A program made the position numbers and the translations under genes. The notes beneath the pieces were generated by a model that worked only from the letters and a program-made list of their open reading frames with translations, did not search any database and was not told the origin of the DNA. From contig NC_051083.1 of assembly GCF_004664715.2 (NCBI RefSeq), positions 99,849,661 to 99,913,660 of the forward strand: a stretch of 64,000 bases of DNA. The letters run 5' to 3'. Shown here piece by piece: positions 59,980 through 64,000 of the stretch. The stretch's first letter is position 1. Every line of letters begins with the position of its first letter. This stretch comes from Peromyscus leucopus (taxonomy: Eukaryota; Chordata; Mammalia; Rodentia; Cricetidae).

Positions 59980-59981
<2 letters not shown>

Positions 59982-60324
59982 CTCTTGCTAATCTTTATAT
60001 TTTTATTTTGTTTTGTTTTATTCTAGTTTGTAGTTTTTATTTGCCTGCTTGTTTACTAAGGAGAGAGAAAGAAATCATGGAGTTGGATGAGTCTGGTAGG
60101 AGATGAGGGAGAGGAAACCATGATCAGACTATGAATAACTATATTTTCAATAAAAATAAATCAATAGAAATCTCTTTTTTACTTGATCTAAATGTAAGTG
60201 TTATCCCTAATTGAGTATTCCTAATTAAATATTAGGAATTAAATATTTTTCCCTTGTCAAATTGTTTAAAGTCTAAGATCTGTCAAAGAAAGACTTTTTT
60301 ATATTAAAAAATGAAGTTGGGTCT

Positions 60325-60412
60325 CTTCTTCTACATGGTCTCAGGGACAGAACCCAGGTCATCAGACTTGACAGTAAGGGCCTTTGCCCATTGAACTGTC
60401 CTACTGGCCCTG
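60325..60412 (-). mobile_element. B2/B3 SINE fragment, antisense
   Basis: CAGGGACAGAACCCAGGTCATCAGACTTG and CATTGAACTGTCCTACTGGCC are antisense landmarks of this SINE class. Confidence 0.7.
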
Positions 60413-61315
60413 GGTTTCTTATCAAAATCAAACTAAGGACTTTAGCATTTCTGTTCCTTTCTCCAATTGATTCCACTCTTTTATACTTCTAATTCTGTGC
60501 TCTTTTCCCCAGCATTTTTGAAATAGCCTCAAGCCACCCAGATGTTTTATCACTCTCATGTCCCAGTTCAGAAATAAAATATCAGGAATATGGAGAGTTT
60601 AATGACTGGAATGGGAGCCAGCTGCCTAAAAAGTACTTCTACTGAAAGGCAGACATGTATCTACACAGCTTTTTGGTCTTTGTATTTCAAGCATTTCTAT
60701 GAGCCAAAATTTATGTCAAGAAAATACTGTACTTGGAAAAAACACCAGATCCTTCATTATTTTGTATGAAACTTGTTTTGGCTGAATTTGCGAATGTCTT
60801 GGCTCATCTCTGTGCCACAATTCCATTAAGATCTCTCTGTATTCATTTTCCATCAAGCAATTAAAAATTGAAAATAGCTTATCATATGCTTCTTACAAGT
60901 TAATGACACTGAGTTTACAGCAGCTGTAATGGATTACTAACAAAAAAATAAACTTGTTGACCCTAGAGATGACTTCTAGGAAGCCTTGCTTAAAATAATG
61001 GGGGGAAATGCTGTCATGGCACTAATATGCCTGGCTAAACTATCAACAGAAAATATTCAGAAAAAAGACAAAGAAAAATAAGATACTCCAAGCCCAATCA
61101 GAATACTCAATTGCTATAGTATATGTTATTTAAAAATGTCCAGGTACTGATAAATACATACATAAGACATCGAAAGAGATAGGGTCATACAAACTCTGGT
61201 CAGAAAAAAAAAAAGCAATCAATCGAGTTAAATGAACAAATCAAATAGGCACTCTTAAGTATAAAAGTATAAGAACTGAAATGAAGTATTCACTAGGGAA
61301 GTCTGGAAGTTGCTC
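60413..61315. other. Unassigned flank
   Basis: AT-rich single-copy-looking sequence. No frame or repeat recognised. Confidence 0.5.
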
Positions 61316-61330
61316 AAAAGATTACACATT

Positions 61331-61561
61331 TTGGCCAGGCGGTGGTGGTATACACCTTTAATCCCAGCACTCAGGGGGCAGAGGCAGGTAGATCTCTGTG
61401 AGTTTGAGAGCAACCTAGTCTATAGAGTGAGTTCCAGGAAAGTCTCCAAAGCTACACAGAGAAACCCTGTCTCAAAAAACAGAAAGAAAGAAGGAAAGAA
61501 AGAAAGAAAGAAAGAAAGAAAGAGAGGAAGGAAGGAAGGAAGGAAGGAAGGAAGGAAGGAA

Positions 61562-61626
<65 letters not shown>
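61331..61626 (+). mobile_element. B1 SINE with microsatellite-expanded tail and target-site duplication
   Basis: GGCCAGGCGGTGGTGGTATA to GAGAAACCCTGTCTCAAAAA, then the tail has grown into (GAAA)n, (GGAA)n and again (GAAA)n (about 61483-61626). AAAAGATTACACATT lies at 61316-61330 and 61627-61641, proving that the microsatellite belongs to the insertion. Confidence 0.95.
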
Positions 61627-61627
<1 letters not shown>

Positions 61628-61641
61628 AAAGATTACACATT

Positions 61642-63463
61642 GTGTTCTCCTATTGTTACTAGGGGCCTTTCTCTATCCTACCTTTGGAATATGGATAAGG
61701 CACAGAGCATTTTATAGAACATGGAGTTTGTTACAGAATATATGAATGTACCCAGTGTGTAATAAGTTGCCAGAGTAAAACACTCTCATAAGATGAGATT
61801 GGACAATGGCCACAGAGACCATTGTGTTGACCTATATTTTGGGAAGACTTTGTACAATTTCTTAAAGTTTAGGGATAAACAGATTTCTTGAAGGATTTTC
61901 TTGTCTATATGATTGACAGGCCTATTTGGATAAATTCTTACAGTATGGGACAATAGTATCTCTTCTTTACCAGAAAGCCTCTGCTAGTTAAGACTTGTAT
62001 GATCTTTGGGTAGTATAAAATGTCATATTACCACCCAAGACCAGAGATGATACATTCACATTCCATTCTTTCAAGCCAAAGTCATACAGATTTAAAAGAA
62101 TTAAAGAAAGAAAAAATAAAAATAAATCTATAAATATAACCATGCTTCACAAGTAGGCAATTGTCTTCCCTTAATGTGCCACAACAAAGTTCCACTGCTG
62201 TTTACAGAACTCCAAGGTTCCTTTTCCTGGGCTCATAGTCTCATAGATAAAACAATTTTAAACTCAGAAAGATGAAAAAGGAATATTATTAGCATTTTAG
62301 AGAAAAACAGAATGGTGGGCAAGCTGAAAGCAGCTGCCTGAAGGAGGGAGCTAGACAACAGAAAGAGAAAGGCATGCCTTTTGAGTTAGAGGTCAAGAAA
62401 GCAAGCAGGCTCAGTTATGAAGAGCTTCTGGGGGCTCTGTTGGGAGATATATCTTCACAGACAGGGAAAAATGTCTAGAGTGTCAGAGAAAGCAGGTTTA
62501 AGGTTTAGACCAGTATTCAATAAAGGGAAATAAAAAGAGGAAAAGGAAAAGTTCCACTTTGTAAGTTAGAACATAGACATTCCATCAGGCTTAACAGTGG
62601 GGATCTATAAGCAACTGCATTGAAGGGGGAGCTTTAGGGCACAAAATACATATCTCATTTAATGGTGTAATTATTCCATCACATGTCTTCAGGTATATCA
62701 TCTTCTATAAATTTATTTTATTCCTGAGGGGTTGTCTCCTTCCCAGGTAATAATTGGCCAGCCCATTTGTATTAACTCTGAGGCTTGAAGGCAACAGTAT
62801 ACCTACATGATGATTCAATCTTTTGGGCAGTTCAAATTGCTGTGTTTCTACCCAGTCAGAGATGCAACTCAACAGCCAATCTTGTGAACAAATCTTAGGT
62901 AACAGAACAGATATTACAAGTTTTAAAGAAAAAATTTCAAAAGTTAACCATGATCCACCAGGGATAAATAGCCTTCCTTTACTGGGCTTCCACAAATCCC
63001 TGATACTGCTGTCTCCCTTTGTTCCATATAGCATTTTCAATTTTAATGAATAGAAATTATAATGACTCCTTTGTTTTTACACAGAGTAGTTCAAATTCTA
63101 AGGAAGGCAATTGTGATATTTTATATTTCTTAAAGTTGTGTGATACTGTTCCTGGGAAGACTTGAACAAACATCTCCAGATAACGAACCAATGACAGACC
63201 AAAGTACAGATACCACTGAAGAGTCAAATTGCTCTTGACTAAGGCATGGTGCTTTAAGTTCCTGCTTTAACTTCCCTGCAATAATGGTGAACCGATGAGT
63301 TTTATCGGTTTACTTGCAGGACTATGTTACTGTTTATATAATCTTGGTGAGGGAGAAGGTCTAGTGAATTTGGTCAGTTTCAAAGACTTCCTGAAGTTAT
63401 TTTTAAGGTGTTTACTTCCTGTTTTAAGGAGATTTCCAGCAGCATGGAATGTTTTTTTCCTCC
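61642..63463. other. Unassigned flank
   Basis: No gene seen. The region near 62100-62540 is A/G-rich. Possibly decayed retroelement, not assigned. Confidence 0.45.
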
Positions 63464-63471
63464 CCTTAGAA

Positions 63472-63544
63472 CAGAGGTTCTCAACATGTGGGTCGCAACC
63501 CCTTTGGAAGGCAAATGACCTCTTCAGAGGTGTTGCCTAAACCA

Positions 63545-63576
<32 letters not shown>

Positions 63577-63719
63577 AGAATACTTGCATTACAGTTCATA
63601 ACAGTAACAAAATTACAGTTATGAAGTAGCAACAAAAATAATTTTAGGGTTGGGAGTCACCACAACATGGGGAACTATCATTTTAAAGTTTGCAGCATTA
63701 GGAAGGTTGGGAACTACTG
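63472..63719 (+). mobile_element. Rodent hAT MITE (URR1-like) with perfect 8-bp target duplication
   Basis: Ends CAGAGGTTCTCAACATGTGG and AAGGTTGGGAACTACTG are inverted repeats. Internal AAAATTACAGTTATGAAGTA and TTGGGAGTCACCACAACATG are family text. CCTTAGAA flanks it at 63464-63471 and 63720-63727, the 8-bp duplication of hAT transposons. It contains an expanded A-run at 63546-63574. Confidence 0.93.
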
Positions 63720-63739
63720 CCTTAGAAGATCCCATTGTT

Positions 63740-63935
63740 GCCAGGCGGTGGTGGTGCATGCCTTTAATCCCAGCACTTGGGAGCACTCAGAAGGCAGAAG
63801 CAGGCAGATCTCTGTGAGTTTGAGGCCAGCCTGGGCTACAGAGTGAGTTCCAGGACAGGCTCCAAAGTTACACAGAGAGACACTGTCTCAAAAAAACAAA
63901 CAAACAAAAAACAAAAAAAAAACAAAGAGAGAGAA
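63740..63935 (+). mobile_element. B1 SINE with target-site duplication
   Basis: GCCAGGCGGTGGTGGTGCAT to GAGACACTGTCTCAAAAAAA with a (CAAA)n tail. There is a small internal duplication (CACTTGGGAGCACTCAGAAGG). AAGATCCCATTGTT flanks it at 63726-63739 and 63936-63949. Confidence 0.94.
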
Positions 63936-64000
63936 AAGATCCCATTGTTTTACCTCCTTGTAAATATCTTGTCTTAAAATGTATTATTGTTTCACTTCCC

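Noticed and set aside
1..64000. A wholly new biological system in the window
   Set aside because: The only complex functional module seen is the known HTR2C splicing/editing unit with miR-448. Everything else is explained by repeats or remains unassigned.

Overview
The window is a piece of a rodent genome, most likely the X chromosome. It carries the 3' half of the serotonin receptor gene HTR2C (5-HT2C) on the plus strand. Two coding exons are unmistakable: exon 5 (17241-17441) and the last exon (43133 to the stop codon at 43963-43965). They are joined by a 25.7 kb intron and keep frame across a GT-AG junction. The repeats show the organism is a rodent: B1, B2/B3 and ID SINEs, rodent L1, class II ERV LTRs and a rodent hAT MITE. 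The young B1 copies (14995, 59319) and the LTR family look to me cricetid (vole, deer mouse or hamster) rather than murine. X linkage and the cricetid call are inferences from gene identity and repeat style. No bacterial or otherwise foreign DNA was seen.

Layout. 1-17240 is the end of intron 4. It is mostly degenerate repeats, but it contains the intact miR-448 hairpin (6287-6399). 17241-17441 is exon 5, encoding TM3, the DRY motif, intracellular loop 2 and the start of TM4. It contains the five A-to-I editing sites. The intronic strand that folds back on them lies at 17468-17497. 17442-43132 is intron 5: AT-rich, with a long composite of antisense L1 remnants (20.4-25.4 kb), microsatellites, a 5'-truncated L1 with a 16-bp target duplication (32356-34180), and two hAT elements each interrupted by LTR sequence. 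43133-46615 is the last exon with a 2.6 kb 3'UTR. 46616-64000 is downstream flank with no host gene that I can recognise, dominated by LTRs, SINEs, microsatellites and non-coding ERV-like sequence.

How the parts work together. One primary transcript carries the receptor message and miR-448, and in exon 5 a compact control module. Within about 150 bases this module holds an early 5' splice site (GU1, 17347), the normal one (GU2, 17442), the editing duplex, and the exact 18-nt target of the SNORD115 snoRNA family. Use of GU1 removes 95 nt, shifts frame and reaches a stop at 43191-43193 after 19 new residues, which predicts the known truncated receptor. The module is established biology rather than a new system. 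The sequence-level details (pairings, stop position, nested insertions) are recorded so they can be checked.
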